A stretch of DNA of 64,000 nucleotides from Bog-756 sp963699105 (GCA_963699105.1 CAVOTI010000004.1:558001-622000), one strand, 5' to 3'; counted from the first letter of the stretch, positions 47,673-58,004 are shown. Program-made: numbers and translations. Notes: generated by a model from the sequence alone, not told the origin.

Positions 47673-49097
47673 GGTTCTTCGCGTTCAGCTGTGGGCCGGC
47701 GTCTCCCCGGTGATCGGCCCATAGGCATCCACCAGTAGGGCCCCGTGGCCCCCGATTCTTGCGGTTACCAAGCCAGCGAGAACGGAGGACACGGGGCATG
47801 GATGACCGTAGTGGTGGCGCAAGCGCGCTGTTGGGAATGGACGGCTTCGTCGTGCTGTCGGCGACCGAGGACGGCGAGGAGCTGTGGTTGCTGGTCGAGA
47901 CGAAGGACACGGTGGTTGGCTGTGCGACCTGCGGGGTTCGTGCCGTCGGCCACGGCCGGAGCGAGATCCAGGTCCGGGACCTCCCCATCGCTGGGCGAGC
48001 GGTGCGCCTGGTGTGGCGGAAGCGCCGGTGGCTCTGTCGCGACCGGGACTGTCCAACCAAGTCATTCACCGAAGCGAGCGAGCTCGTCGAGGGGTGCCTG
48101 ACCCGCCGGGCGGCACGAGAGATCTGCCGGCTGGTCGGCGAGGAGGGTCACAGCGTTGCCTCGGTGGCCCGGGCCTTCGGGGTCGGGTGGCACGGGGCGT
48201 GGGCTGCGGTCTGTCGCCACGGGCGACCACTGGTCGACGACGCCCGTCGGCTCCACGGGGTCCGGGCCTTGGGCGTCGACGAGCACAAGATGCTGGCGGC
48301 GGGACCCACCCACCACACCGTCTATGCCACCCAGCTGGTCGACATCGATCGCCATGTGCTGTTGGACGTGGTGCAGAACCGCAGTGCAGCCTCGGTGTCC
48401 ACCTGGTTTGCCGCCCGCACCCGGTACTTCTGTGACCACATCGAGGTGGCGGCCATCGACCCCCATGCCGGGTACTTCAAGGCACTGAGTGCATCGGTGC
48501 CGAGAGCCACGGTCACCATCGACGTGTTCCACGCCGTCAAGCTGGCCAACGCCGCCGTCGACGACGTGCGCCGCCGGGTCCAGCGCGAGACCCTCGGCCA
48601 CCGGGGCCGCAACGAGGATCCCCTCTACGGGATCCGGCGACTCCTCACCCGGGGCTACGAGCGGCTGTCCGACAAGCAGCTGGCCAGAGTCACCGAAGCC
48701 CTCCGACGCGGTGACCCCTACGACGAGGTGGGCGGGGCCTGGGCGGTCAAAGAGCAGCTCCGCTCGGTGTACGACGCCGACAGCCCCACGGTCGCCCGTC
48801 AACGCCTCGAGCGCTTCTACGAACTGGCCCGCACCGCCGGCACACCCGAGGTCCTCCGGCTGGCCAAGACCATCAAGCGCTGGGAGCCCCAGGTGCTCGC
48901 CTTCTTCACCACGGGTCGCACCAACGCACGCAGCGAGGCCATGAACCTGGTCACCGAGAAGCTCCGCCGGAACGCCCACGGCATCCGAAACTTCGACAAC
49001 TATCGGCTCCGGCTCTTGCTCCACTCAGGTGTGCAATGGAACACTCGACCAACTGCTCGAATCAGGGGTCGTCACCCACACCTCGTCGCGTAGAGCC
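47673..49097 (+). mobile_element. Intact ISL3-family insertion sequence, 1,425 bp
   Basis: The element has imperfect terminal inverted repeats: 17 of 23 positions match between GGTTCTTCGCGTTCAGC at the left end and the reverse complement GGCTCTACGCGACGAGG at the right end. A single full-length transposase lies inside, and perfect 8-bp duplications GCATTGGG flank it. Intact ends, duplication and transposase imply recent insertion. Confidence 0.92.
47798..49093 (+). CDS. ISL3-family transposase
   Basis: ATG 47798 follows ACGGAGG. The 431-residue protein has the N-terminal zinc-finger-like Cys pairs (GCATCGVRAVG and RRWLCRDRDCPTKSF), an HTH (SVASVARAFGVGWHGAWAAV) and the DDE core: GVDEHKMLAAG (Asp1), EVAAIDPHAGYFKAL with VTIDVFHAVKLANA (Asp2), and GRTNARSEAMNLVTEKLRRN (Glu). 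It ends IRGRHPHLVA just before the right inverted repeat. The frame is unbroken, in contrast to the neighbouring defence genes. Confidence 0.96.
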   Translation: MDDRSGGASALLGMDGFVVLSATEDGEELWLLVETKDTVVGCATCGVRAVGHGRSEIQVRDLPIAGRAVRLVWRKRRWLCRDRDCPTKSFTEASELVEGCLTRRAAREICRLVGEEGHSVASVARAFGVGWHGAWAAVCRHGRPLVDDARRLHGVRALGVDEHKMLAAGPTHHTVYATQLVDIDRHVLLDVVQNRSAASVSTWFAARTRYFCDHIEVAAIDPHAGYFKALSASVPRATVTIDVFHAVKLANAAVDDVRRRVQRETLGHRGRNEDPLYGIRRLLTRGYERLSDKQLARVTEALRRGDPYDEVGGAWAVKEQLRSVYDADSPTVARQRLERFYELARTAGTPEVLRLAKTIKRWEPQVLAFFTTGRTNARSEAMNLVTEKLRRNAHGIRNFDNYRLRLLLHSGVQWNTRPTARIRGRHPHLVA

Positions 49098-49105
49098 GCA
49101 TTGGG
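49098..49105. repeat. Right 8-bp target-site duplication of the IS
   Basis: GCATTGGG, identical to 47665-47672, directly follows the right inverted repeat. Confidence 0.85.
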
Positions 49106-50304
49106 TACCAACCCGGAGGACAGCACCCTTCCACCCACGGCGCCGGCGCGCAGTGGGATCTGGATTTACTGGGCTACCAGAGCCGCAGCCTGTTCGACGT
49201 GTGCCCGCAGCAATGCCTGTGAGAGCTGGATCGGTGGTCGTACCCAGTAGCCGATCGACCACAAGCATTCGGGCAGAATCCAATTACTTCCGTGCCCGGA
49301 TACGGCACACCCGATTCCCAAGGCCACTGGGCGACATCAGACTTTCCCAGCGTTGGCGGAGCGATCCTTCCGATGAAGTGGAGGATCAGTCCGGCACCAT
49401 CGTAGCCTGATGGGTTCTCGGAGTTCAATGTGCCAATTGAGCGATCCGTGGGGCTGAGAAGAGTGTACGGGTACTTCGACGAAGGGCCGCACTGCTCTCG
49501 AGCGGCCCAGAGGTCGTGCCCACCGTTCATCCAAAATCCGTACCGGCTCTCGGAACCCACCGGTTTCTTCCAACCGAGCGAAGGGCCCTGTCTACCAAGA
49601 GTGTCGTAGTTGAAGGAATAGGAACGAATCGCCGGTGCGTAGGGAAGGTCACGATCCGCTCATCCCATTTGCAGTTCTTGTTCGCCGAGGGCTTCTTCAA
49701 GAAGACACAAGGTATAAGGCTCCGTAGAAAGTCGCAAGAAATGTATACCGAACTTGTCCCGACACTCGACCCTTAATGTGAATTGCATGATGAAACCGAT
49801 CCACGGCAGCAATTCTGCGTGAAGAACACTTGTCGAGCGTCAGGGAGCTCGATATTTCCAGACCACTTACGGATGAAGAATGAACAGCTCTTGGATCGCG
49901 CGGCAGACAGCAATTTCGGCGGGCATCCATTGGGCCTGTGCAAAGAAGTCAGCATCTACAGGAGGCGCAATGCCCCCCATCTGAAGAAGTAGAACCACGG
50001 AAGCCCCGCACGAGATCACGACGGTTTAAAGGTCCTTGTCGATGCCCAGGGTTCCGAGGCGCATTGTGCGCTAGGATAGCAATGACGAGCGGAAACGTAG
50101 GAGTCAAGGCAAATGAGGGCGAGCAGAGAATGAGACCGTTCGAACCGATTGCGCTTCGATGACCTTACGAGTCAACTTACCTGCGTGAGCTGAACACCAC
50201 TGGTCTCTATCCCTTTTCTCAGGTGGTGAGGTTGACTGCCGCGGGAACAGCGCCAGCAGTCATGACGTAGTCGCTGGGAAAGCGCCTGCCTGAATAGCAC
50301 CGTC
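49106..50304. other. 1.2 kb without a supported gene
   Basis: Base composition is lower in GC than elsewhere, notably at about 49600-50050. The only frame of note is minus-strand 49174-49560 (128 codons, containing RYGFWMNGGHDLWAA and SGYDGAGLILHFIGRI). It reads somewhat like protein, but has no family match, ribosome site or partner. The rest looks non-coding or decayed. Confidence 0.45.
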
Positions 50305-50574
50305 GTTCGGACGACATCGAGTCGCCCGGCCGACGCTCTGGCGCATTCGGGGGTCTGCTGGGGTTTCTCATCGTGTCGCCACCCCTTCCGGCGTCAATGG
50401 CACGTTGCGAGGCGCCGTCACGGATGGTGACCCTTCGGGTCGGCTCGTTCCTCGCCTCACCATCCGGCCTTCGCTTCTCACTCTCGCTGCGCTCGACCAT
50501 GACCCCGGTGGGGTCCCCGGCGACCTCCTGTTCGGTACCCAGCGGCAACCGCCGCTCAACCGAAGGAGGCCGAC
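50305..50574 (+). repeat. Repeated leader, copy A (upstream of the ArdC-like gene)
   Basis: About 270 bp strongly similar to 51473-51746. Shared blocks include GGGGGTCTGCTGGGG, GTCGCCACCCCTTCCGGCGT, CCTCGCCTCACCATCCGGCC, GGGGTCCCCGGCGACCTCCT and GTTCGGTACCCAGCGGCAAC. It ends in an AGGAGG-type ribosome site 6 bp before the ArdC start. Long conserved leaders before different genes imply shared expression control. Confidence 0.8.
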
Positions 50575-51441
50575 ATGGCTACTGCAACTGCTCGACGTTC
50601 ACCCAAGCTCACGCCGGAGATGGCGCACGATCAACTCGTTGCCGGTGTCGAGGCACTCACGACCTCGGATCAGTGGCTCGCCTACCTGGCCGTGGCGGCC
50701 AAGTTCACCCGCTACAGCGCCAACAACACCTTCCTGATCATGGTGCAGCGGCCGGACGCCACCCGGGTGGCCGGGTTCCACACATGGAAGTCGCTCGGTC
50801 GGAGCGTGAAGAAGGGGGCCAAGGGCATCGCCATCCTCTGTCCTTGCGTGCGACGGACCACGGTCGAGGACGCGGACAGCGGCGAGACGAGCACCCACTC
50901 CCGGGTGGCCGGGTTCCGGGTCGGCTACGTGTTCGATGTGGCCGATACCGAGGGTGAGGATCTGCCCGACGACGGTCTGAACGTCGTACACCCGGTCGGC
51001 GTTGCGCCGGAGGGCATGTGGGACACCCTGGTCCAGCGGGTCGAAGAGGCCGGCTTCACCGTCCGGTTCGGCCCGGACCACGACGAGTCGCTCGGTTCCG
51101 CCTGGGGCCGCACCTACTACGGGGACCGGACGGTGACGGTCAAGAGCACGGCCGATCCTGCCGGAGCGTGCAAGACGCTCGCTCACGAGCTCGCCCACGT
51201 CCTGCTGCACGAGCACCGTCTCTACGAGCACCGGGGCACGGTCGAAGTGGAGGCCGAGTCCGTCGCCTACGTCGTCTCTGCCGCCTGGGGGCTCGACACC
51301 TCGAGCTACTCCACCGGGTACCTGACCGCATGGAGCGGGGGCGACGTCACCGCCGTCACCGCAACGGCCACCAAGGTGCTGGCCTGCGCCCGGACGATTC
51401 TCGAGGCTGACGAGTCGGGAGAGGAGGTGGTCCCGGCATGA
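50575..51441 (+). CDS. ArdC-like antirestriction protein with zincin domain
   Basis: ATG 50575 follows GAAGGAGG. The N-terminal ArdC-type ssDNA-binding domain includes YSANNTFLIMVQRPDATRVA and FHTWKSLGRSVKKGAKGIAI. The C-terminal half is a gluzincin-like metallopeptidase domain with AHELAHVLLHEH (HELAH at about residue 204) and the downstream glutamate in VEVEAESVAYVV. ArdC proteins protect incoming plasmid DNA in the new host and are typical of conjugative leading regions. At 288 residues it has a usual length and is intact. Confidence 0.88.
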   Translation: MATATARRSPKLTPEMAHDQLVAGVEALTTSDQWLAYLAVAAKFTRYSANNTFLIMVQRPDATRVAGFHTWKSLGRSVKKGAKGIAILCPCVRRTTVEDADSGETSTHSRVAGFRVGYVFDVADTEGEDLPDDGLNVVHPVGVAPEGMWDTLVQRVEEAGFTVRFGPDHDESLGSAWGRTYYGDRTVTVKSTADPAGACKTLAHELAHVLLHEHRLYEHRGTVEVEAESVAYVVSAAWGLDTSSYSTGYLTAWSGGDVTAVTATATKVLACARTILEADESGEEVVPA

Positions 51442-51472
51442 CCGGGCCCACCGGCTTCGCCGCAGAGGCCCG

Positions 51473-51503
51473 CCGGACGGACGACGTCGAGTCGTCCGTC
51501 CGG
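51473..51503. terminator. Perfect 13-bp hairpin after the ArdC-like gene
   Basis: CCGGACGGACGAC (51473-51485) and GTCGTCCGTCCGG (51491-51503) pair across GTCGA. There is no T-run. Copy A has a degenerate version at about 50305-50335. It may end the ArdC transcript or be a structural part of the repeated leader. Confidence 0.6.
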
Positions 51504-51746
51504 TGCTCTGGCGCCTTCGGGGGTCTGCTGGGGGTTCTCAGTCTGTCGCCACCCCTTCCGGCGTCAAGGGTCACTGCGGGACGCCGGCACGGAAGGTGAC
51601 CCGTTGGGCCGGCTCGTCCCTCGCCTCACCATCCGGCCTTCGTGTCCTCGTTCGCCCTTCGGGCGTCCCGTGACCCCGGCGGGGTCCCCGGCGACCTCCT
51701 GTTCGGTACCCAGCGGCAACCGCCGCTCAACGAAAAGGAGGCCGAC
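51473..51746 (+). repeat. Repeated leader, copy B (upstream of the 53-residue ORF)
   Basis: The best match to copy A, ending with AAAAGGAGGCCGAC before ATG 51747. The 13-bp hairpin at its start and the CACCATCCGGCCTTCG block are common to both copies. Middle portions differ by short insertions and substitutions, so the copies are diverged paralogous leaders and not a recent duplication. Confidence 0.8.
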
Positions 51747-51908
51747 ATGGCCGATTCACTCACTTCCGCCGACTGTCCGTTCGACGAGCCGTGCACCATG
51801 ACCGGTGTGGACGGGATCGACTGGGACGCCGGGCTCTTCGACCAGGTCGGCGAGTACGACGCCTTCGGTCCCTTCTCGGATCGGGACGCCTACCCCGGGC
51901 CCGACTGA
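51747..51908 (+). CDS. 53-residue acidic protein
   Basis: ATG 51747 has an excellent ribosome site (AAAAGGAGG) at the end of leader B. The product begins MADSLTSADCPFDEPCTMTG and is rich in Asp, Glu and Pro (GIDWDAGLFDQVGEYDAFGP). Its acidity recalls DNA-mimic inhibitors such as small antirestriction proteins. That is speculation from charge and context only. Confidence 0.6.
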   Translation: MADSLTSADCPFDEPCTMTGVDGIDWDAGLFDQVGEYDAFGPFSDRDAYPGPD

Positions 51909-52088
51909 GGAGCCGGGCTTGGGCCACCCGACCAACGGATCGAATAGTTCGAACCCCGATGACGACCACGAAACGGGGCCCGGCATACAGCTCAGTCGGA
52001 GCAAGATCAACTTTAGAATCTGGGTGACAGCAGGAATTGGGTCCCGTCCCGAGCTGGCCACTCAGTTGGACATCTCAGTCGCGAATCG

Positions 52089-55000
52089 CTACCAGTTTGC
52101 TGCGTCCGCACAACCCAGTCGCAGCGCCTGCTCGATGATTGTCACCAGATCAGCGCCCTCAGCGGCACCACGAAGCTGGGGAACCAGCTCGCGGAATTCG
52201 TGGCAGCCCCAGAATGGCGTCTGAGTACCGCGCAATAGGTGAGCGAGGAGGGTGGCAACGAGCGTGGGTCCCCGATCCACTCGTTCTCTCAATAGATGAA
52301 GGGTGTGGGCATGCTCGTCAAACCCGGCCGAATGGGCAATCGCCCGTGCCACGCCCTCGGCAATTGATTCATCAAGTTGGACAACCCAGGTCGCCATCGC
52401 TGACGCCTCCTCGAACGACATCTGCACAGGAATGCTGTTCAGGCGATCTTGCCAGTACTGCTTCATCCATCGGTTCCATTGATGCTCTACCGCTTCCGAT
52501 GGAATCTGACTCAGGATCCAGCCGACCTGCTTCATCCACTCGACGCGGTCGCTCGTCTCAAGGGATGTTGTCAGGTTGCGGATCCATGAAAGCGTCGCCG
52601 CGTCGCTGTTGGTTGTCACGGATGCCAAGTGAGAGTACAGCCCACGCCGGGCTTCCTCTCGCAGCTGCCCAATGTGACTTGCCGCTGCCAGGTAGAGGTC
52701 CAAGAGTCCTTCGGTTAGGAGTTGATCGTTGAAGCGACCCCCGATCAGAAAGCCGTCCCACGCGCTGTCGAGCTCGATCCGGCGTTTCCCAGTCGAAGAG
52801 GGGCAACACGTGGACCTCAGCCCATTCCCGGTCGGCGAGGAACAAGAACAGAAGGTCGTGTGCCAGCACGACCTCGGCCATTGCCGTACGGTTGTCGCCT
52901 CCGGCCAGCATCTCCTCGAGGGGAGCCCGGCATTCAGGGCTCAGCCCACCCCAACTATCCCCGGCAGCTCGCCAGTCACCAGCTACGGCACTGACCCAGA
53001 ACATCGCCAATCGTCCCGCAGGGGTGTTGATCGCCTGATCGAGCCAGTCGGCCCGGTCAGGATCGGCCGTCTCGTCCTCCAGGGTGGCCCACAGCTGGGT
53101 GGCCAGGCGTCGGGCACCGGCGTGGCGATGCCATTGAATCGGGTTGGCCTCACCCCGGCCTCCCTCGGACAACAGGCGAGATAGATCGTCTATGACAGTC
53201 GCGAGGCCGATTCCGGCCATGCGGTCGAGGAGCTCCTCGGCGACCTCCCAGTCCACCGAGGAGCTGGTCCATCCTCGTATCACGCTGCGGACCACGTCGG
53301 GATGGTCCCCACCCATTGCATCGAGGATCACCAGCCCATCGCGTGGGTTCCCCCGCACCGCTTCGACCAGCACTCCGAGCGCGTCATTCGAAGTCGGACC
53401 TTCGAGGAAGAACGTGATGTCCTCATAGCGACGCAACTCTTCGATGGCAGCCGCCGGGTCGGCCGCAATCTGCTCGTGAAGATCGGCGACTGACATCGGA
53501 GGCCGAGGGCCGATCGATCCCGATTCTGACCACATATGGAGATCGAGGTGCGGCCCTTCAACGAAGTCCGGATGCTCCGCCCGCACCTCCGCCAGCGCCT
53601 CCTGTGCGCTCACCAGCTCCGGCGCATGTCGGTTGATCCACGCCAGCGTCTTGAACTGTTCGTACGCGAGCGTGTCGGTGTCGGCGACGTCAGGGGGACC
53701 ATCGGTCGCGTCGGCCACAACGACGTCGGCCACAACGACGTCGGCGGAGCCAATAGCCACCTCGATGAGATGGAAGACCTCATGACGCAGCTGGTGGTCG
53801 TACAGCCAACCTGTCTGCTGAAGCCAAGCGATTTTGGTGGTCGAATCGACATCAGTCCGCTGTGCCCAGCCGTGTATGGCCAAGCGTTGGAGCAGTGGTA
53901 CCTCTGATTCGGCCCACGTCTCCAGCAGCGCCCTCCCCAACGCACTACCGGCAACCAACAGCACCTCAAGACAATCGCGAGTGGCGTCAATCACCACGTC
54001 GAAGGGATTGTGGAACCCATCCTGGGCGTGTGGCTCGATGGCTGAGCGCCTCCCGGAGGTCGGATCCCAAGCGAGATTGGCCGAGCCGGTGGTCACCAGC
54101 AGGCCGTGTGCGCCTCGCAGCTTGCGTTCCATCAGTGTGAGCACGGCGGCGGCGGCCTCAGGCAGATTGGGGCGAAGGAGCGACTGCCATGCCTCTCTTA
54201 ACTGGTAGTCGTCGCCAGAGAGCTCGACATCGAACCTCGGCTCTCCGCTCGGCCCGGTCCAGTGATCGAACACCACTTTCGGCTCGGTCAGGTGGTCGAG
54301 GAGCAGAAGGATGAGCTCTCGATCGTCGGACCAACGAGAGACGTTCAATGCGTACTCGAGCCATTGCTCCCCGCTGCCGGGGGAGTTCTCCATCAAGAGC
54401 ACCACCCATGGTCGGAGCCATTCCGGTCGCGACGAACTCGACGAACTAATGGCGTGGATTTGCTGGCCGATGGTCGACCACACGAGGGGCCCAAGGGTTC
54501 CTCCGGCATCTCGGACGGTGGCGAGAGCCATGCTCGACAGGCTCTCGTCCACCACGAAGTGATGGGCGAACCACCACGCCAACGCGCCCGCGCCTGCGGT
54601 AGACGGGGCCGAGAGATCAAAGGTCCGTTGAAACTCCGGACGGCCTCCAGCCCAAGCAAGCCACTCTTCGCCTCGAGCAAGGTCGGCGAACAGGCGCGCC
54701 TTGTCGTTGTCCGCGAATAAGGACTCCATATACGACGCTTCTTCCGGTACTTGAGACGGTGCTGTCGACACCAATTGAGAGATTCGCTGGCGATGATCGA
54801 GTAGTCCCATCGAAGCTAGCGACGACCAGCCCTCGATCGCATCAGCCAAGGCGGCGTGCGATCCATCCACAACCCTGTAGCCGACCGGTTGGATTCCGAG
54901 CGATCTCCAGTTCGGCGCGGTCGGTTCTGGAGTGAGCACGAAACGCGGGGCTCCGGTGCCCAGCGATCGAGCGAGATACGTCATCACCACGTCGCTGTGG

Positions 55001-55592
55001 CTGTAGCCGATGAACAGCACGGTGTACTCGCCAAACATTCGCTCGAGGAACCGGGACGCCCACGCGTCTCGGAGATACGCCCTCCGAAATCTCGGTCGGT
55101 TACCACCAAGTGCTTCGGATCCTTGCGGAGATTCCCGTGGAGGCACACGACCCCGGAAAAGTCATCCCCCATGGGCAAGGCCGGGCCGATGTACTCGTCG
55201 AACTCGACTCCCTTCGCCGTCAGTTCCGTCGACAGGTGCAGGTCGTAGTTCGTCGTCACAATTCGAGCCGCCGGTCCGGCTACTGACAGATCGGCGATCG
55301 CACCGTGGAGTCGGTTGGGGACCGATGACTCGACTCCGATGCGGTTTTTCACTCCTAGCCGAACGTCGACCCCACCATCGGCCAGCCGTCCGAGCAGCAC
55401 GTCGGGCTGATCGAGCTCTCGATCGCTTACCTCCACATTGGAGTCGGCGGCGATCTCGGCGGCGAGCATCCTGAAATCAGGTAGATCGGACGGCGCATCC
55501 CGAGATGCGCCCGCGCCAATAAAGAGGACCAGAGTGCCTGTGCGCTGCGCCTCGATCACCGCTTCGGGAAAGTCAACGTCTCGAATCCACAT
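52089..55592 (-). CDS. SIR2-domain defence-type protein with DUF4020-like C terminus (two frameshifts)
   Basis: ATG 55592 (ribosome site AGGAT) begins a SIR2 fold: TLVLFIGAGASRDAPSDLPD, then ARIVTTNYDLHLSTELTAKG and the CLHGNL box. A frameshift near 55090 leads to RAYLRDAWASRFLERMFGEY and LFIGYSHSDVVMTYLARSLG, which complete the SIR2_2 domain. About 700 residues of helical sequence follow. A second frameshift near 52790 leads to a tail ending at 52089 (VQLDESIAEGVARAIAHSAG). Total about 1,165 residues. This layout resembles SIR2-DUF4020 proteins. Defence-associated sirtuins deplete NAD on phage infection; that activity is inferred here. It lies antisense to the ArdC and SSB genes. Confidence 0.8.
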
Positions 55593-55727
55593 CAGATCCT
55601 GAGGATACGTCACCGGACATCGCTCAGCTTCTCTAGTCGCACGCCGTAGAAAGTGGGCCGGGCATTTTGTCACGGATTGGTCGATCCGCCCCCTCTATTC
55701 GATCTCCTGTCGAATTCACACCGGCCC

Positions 55728-55948
55728 CTTGGCCGTCAAGGTCGACGCTCCGAGGCGCCGGCTCGGACGGTGACCCTCCGGGCACGGCTCGTTCCTCGCC
55801 TCACCATCCGGCCTTCGCTTCTCACTCTCGCTGTGCTCGCTCCCTTGACCGCCGGTGCCGGCGTGGGAAATCGGCGTTCACCGATTGATGTCGGGCCAAG
55901 CGGGGCGAAAAGCGCCCCACCCGGCATCAACCGAAAAGGAGAAACACC
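55728..55948 (+). repeat. Repeated leader, copy C (upstream of ssb)
   Basis: This copy shares the GGCACGGCTCGTTCCTCGCC, CTCACCATCCGGCCTTCGCT and TCTCACTCTCGCTG blocks with copy A, then diverges. The 3' part has its own stem GGCGAAAAGCGCC and ends with AAAAGGAGAAACACC before the ssb ATG. It is the most diverged of the three copies. Confidence 0.65.
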
Positions 55949-56356
55949 ATGGCAACCATCACCGCAGTCACCGTGGCGGGCAATCTGACCCGCGATCCGG
56001 AGATCCGCTACACCCGGGAGGGCCAGGCCACCACGTCCCTGTCGGTCGCCGTCAATCGCCGGTGGCAGGACAAGGAGACGAAGGAGTGGGAGGAGTCGGT
56101 CTCGTTCCTCGACGTCGTCTGCTGGAGGGACCTGGCCGAGAACGTCGCCCTCAGCCTGACCAAGGGCAGCCGGGTGCTCATCTCCGGTCGCCTGGAGCAG
56201 CGGAGCTGGGAGACCGATGACGGGGAGCGCCGGTCCAAGGTCGAGATCGTGGCCGACGACATCGGGGCCAGCCTCCGGTTCGCCACGACCGAGGTCCACC
56301 GGGTCCACCGCCAGGCCGCCGACGACGACCAGAGCGCCGAGTCCACCCCGGTCTGA
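55949..56356 (+). CDS. ssb: Single-stranded DNA-binding protein
   Basis: ATG 55949 begins MATITAVTVAGNLTRDPEIR, then YTREGQATTSLSVAVNRRW, SFLDVVCWRDLAENVALSLT and GSRVLISGRLEQRSWETDDG, a full OB-fold SSB. The tail is short and acidic (DDDQSAESTPV) but lacks the DDDIPF tip that recruits partner proteins in chromosomal SSBs. A plasmid-type SSB is therefore likely. It is intact and lies in a leading-region-like set with the ArdC-like and ParB-like genes. Confidence 0.95.
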   Translation: MATITAVTVAGNLTRDPEIRYTREGQATTSLSVAVNRRWQDKETKEWEESVSFLDVVCWRDLAENVALSLTKGSRVLISGRLEQRSWETDDGERRSKVEIVADDIGASLRFATTEVHRVHRQAADDDQSAESTPV

Positions 56357-56501
56357 CCGCCTGGTGATCGAGCGGGCGGGGCCGGTGATCCGGTCCCGCC
56401 CGCTGGTCACGCGGTCCGAGCAGGCTCCCCGGGAGTGACTCCTCCCGGTGGGCCGACCCGGAGCACGAGGCCCCGGACTGAGAACCAAGGAGAGACACAC
56501 C

Positions 56502-57984
56502 ATGACAACCGCAATGCACGACAACGATGCCGCATCGGATGCGCCTACCGAGGCGGTGGCCGACCCCGAGGGCTGGCAACTTCGCCAGGTGGACCCCCGG
56601 ACGCTGCTGGACAATCCCGACAACGCCCGCCGACCGGAGCGGGACCGGGAGGGACTCGCCCCCTCCATCGCCGTCCTCGGCATCCTCACCCCGCCGCTGG
56701 TGCGCGTCGCGGACACCGGGGAGCTGGTGCTGATCGCCGGGGAGCGCCGGAAGTACTCGGCCATTGCGGCCGGGCTGGCCACCATCCCCGTCTACGTGCG
56801 CAACGACCTGTCGCCGGTCCACCAGGTGGCCGGGATGCTGGTCGAGAACATCGGGCGGGACGACCTCACCCCGGTGGAGGAGGCCGTGGCCATCCAGCAA
56901 CTGGCCGGGTTCGACGGTGTGACCCAGAAGGACATCACCGCCATGACCGGCATCAAGGCCGGAAAGGTCCGCCAGGCACTCGTCGTGGCCCGCAGCGAGG
57001 TCGCCACCGAGGTTGCCGGACGCTACGACCTGACCCTGGACCAGGCGGCCGTGGTGGCCGAGTTCGGGGACGACCCCGAGGCGGTCAAGCTGCTCACCGC
57101 GGCAGCGGTCAAGCAGCCCGAGCAGTGGCCCCACGTGGTGGCCCGGCTGCGCCGGGAGCGGGACGACCGCCAGCGGTATGAGGCGGTGGTGGCCGAGCTC
57201 ACCGGGTCCGGCTGTCCGGTGGTCGAGCTCGAGTCCGGCTACTGGCTGCCCGAGGGCGCCCGCTGGCTGGACGACCTTCCACCCGTCAAGGGCAAGGCAC
57301 TCACGGTGGCCAAGCACCGGCACGTGCCCCGGCCATGCCGCGGCGGTCATCGAGTCCACCGAGGACGACGGCTACGAGGCCGCCTACCTCTGTCTCGACC
57401 CGATCGGGAATGGCCACGTCACCCTCGACGAGGGTGACGGAGAAGTCCCAGGTCGGCCAAGTGCGGGTCAATCACCGGTGCGGTCACGATTCGGGTGGCT
57501 GGACCGAGGAGCAGAAGGCCGAGCGCCGCCTGGTGGTCGCCAACAACAAAGCCTGGGACGCGGCCGAGGAAGTCCGGCTGGCCTTCGTCACCGAACTTCT
57601 CCACCGGCGCAGCACCCCCAAGGGCACCCTCCGGTTCGTGACCGAGACACTGCTGTCCGACCCGGCGTGTCGCCACCTCCGGTGACGACCGGGACCTCGA
57701 CAAGGTCCTCGGCCACCACGAACCCCGAGAGGGGGACTGGTGGGCACGACCGGCAGCCACCGCGCTGTTGGAGCAGGCCACGCCGGACGCCAGGCTGCCC
57801 ATGCTCCTGCTGGCGCAGGTGGTGGCCGGCATCGAAGCCACCACCGGGCGCTCCTCCTGGCGCACGCCGAGTGGACGCCTGGCCCGGTACTTCTCGTACC
57901 TGGAGTCGGTCGGTTACGGGATCTCCGACGTCGAGCGGATCGTCTTCGGAGAGGAGGGTGCCGGATCGACCGGACGCCGCCTGA
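56502..57984 (+). CDS. ParB/Srx-domain protein, plasmid type (frameshifted)
   Basis: ATG 56502 follows AAGGAGAG. The N-terminal ParB domain has RQVDPRTLLDNPDNARRPE, LGILTPPLVRVADTGELVLI, AGERRKYSAIAAGLATIPVY and VENIGRDDLTPVEEAVAIQQ. The HTH follows (GVTQKDITAMTGIKAGKVRQ). Past about 57330 the frame changes three or more times (IESTEDDGYEAAYLC, then TEEQKAERRLVVANNKAWDA, then LEQATPDARLPMLLLAQVVA). The protein is about 490 residues. The exact stop is uncertain; 57984 or 58268 are possible. It has no ParA neighbour and does not belong to the chromosomal parABS at the left edge. Confidence 0.8.
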
Positions 57985-58004
57985 CTGTCGCCAGGTTGCC
58001 CGCC

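Noticed and set aside
49174..49560. 128-codon minus-strand frame as a real gene
   Set aside because: Some protein-like stretches, but no ribosome site, family or partner. Left as a note in the gap description.
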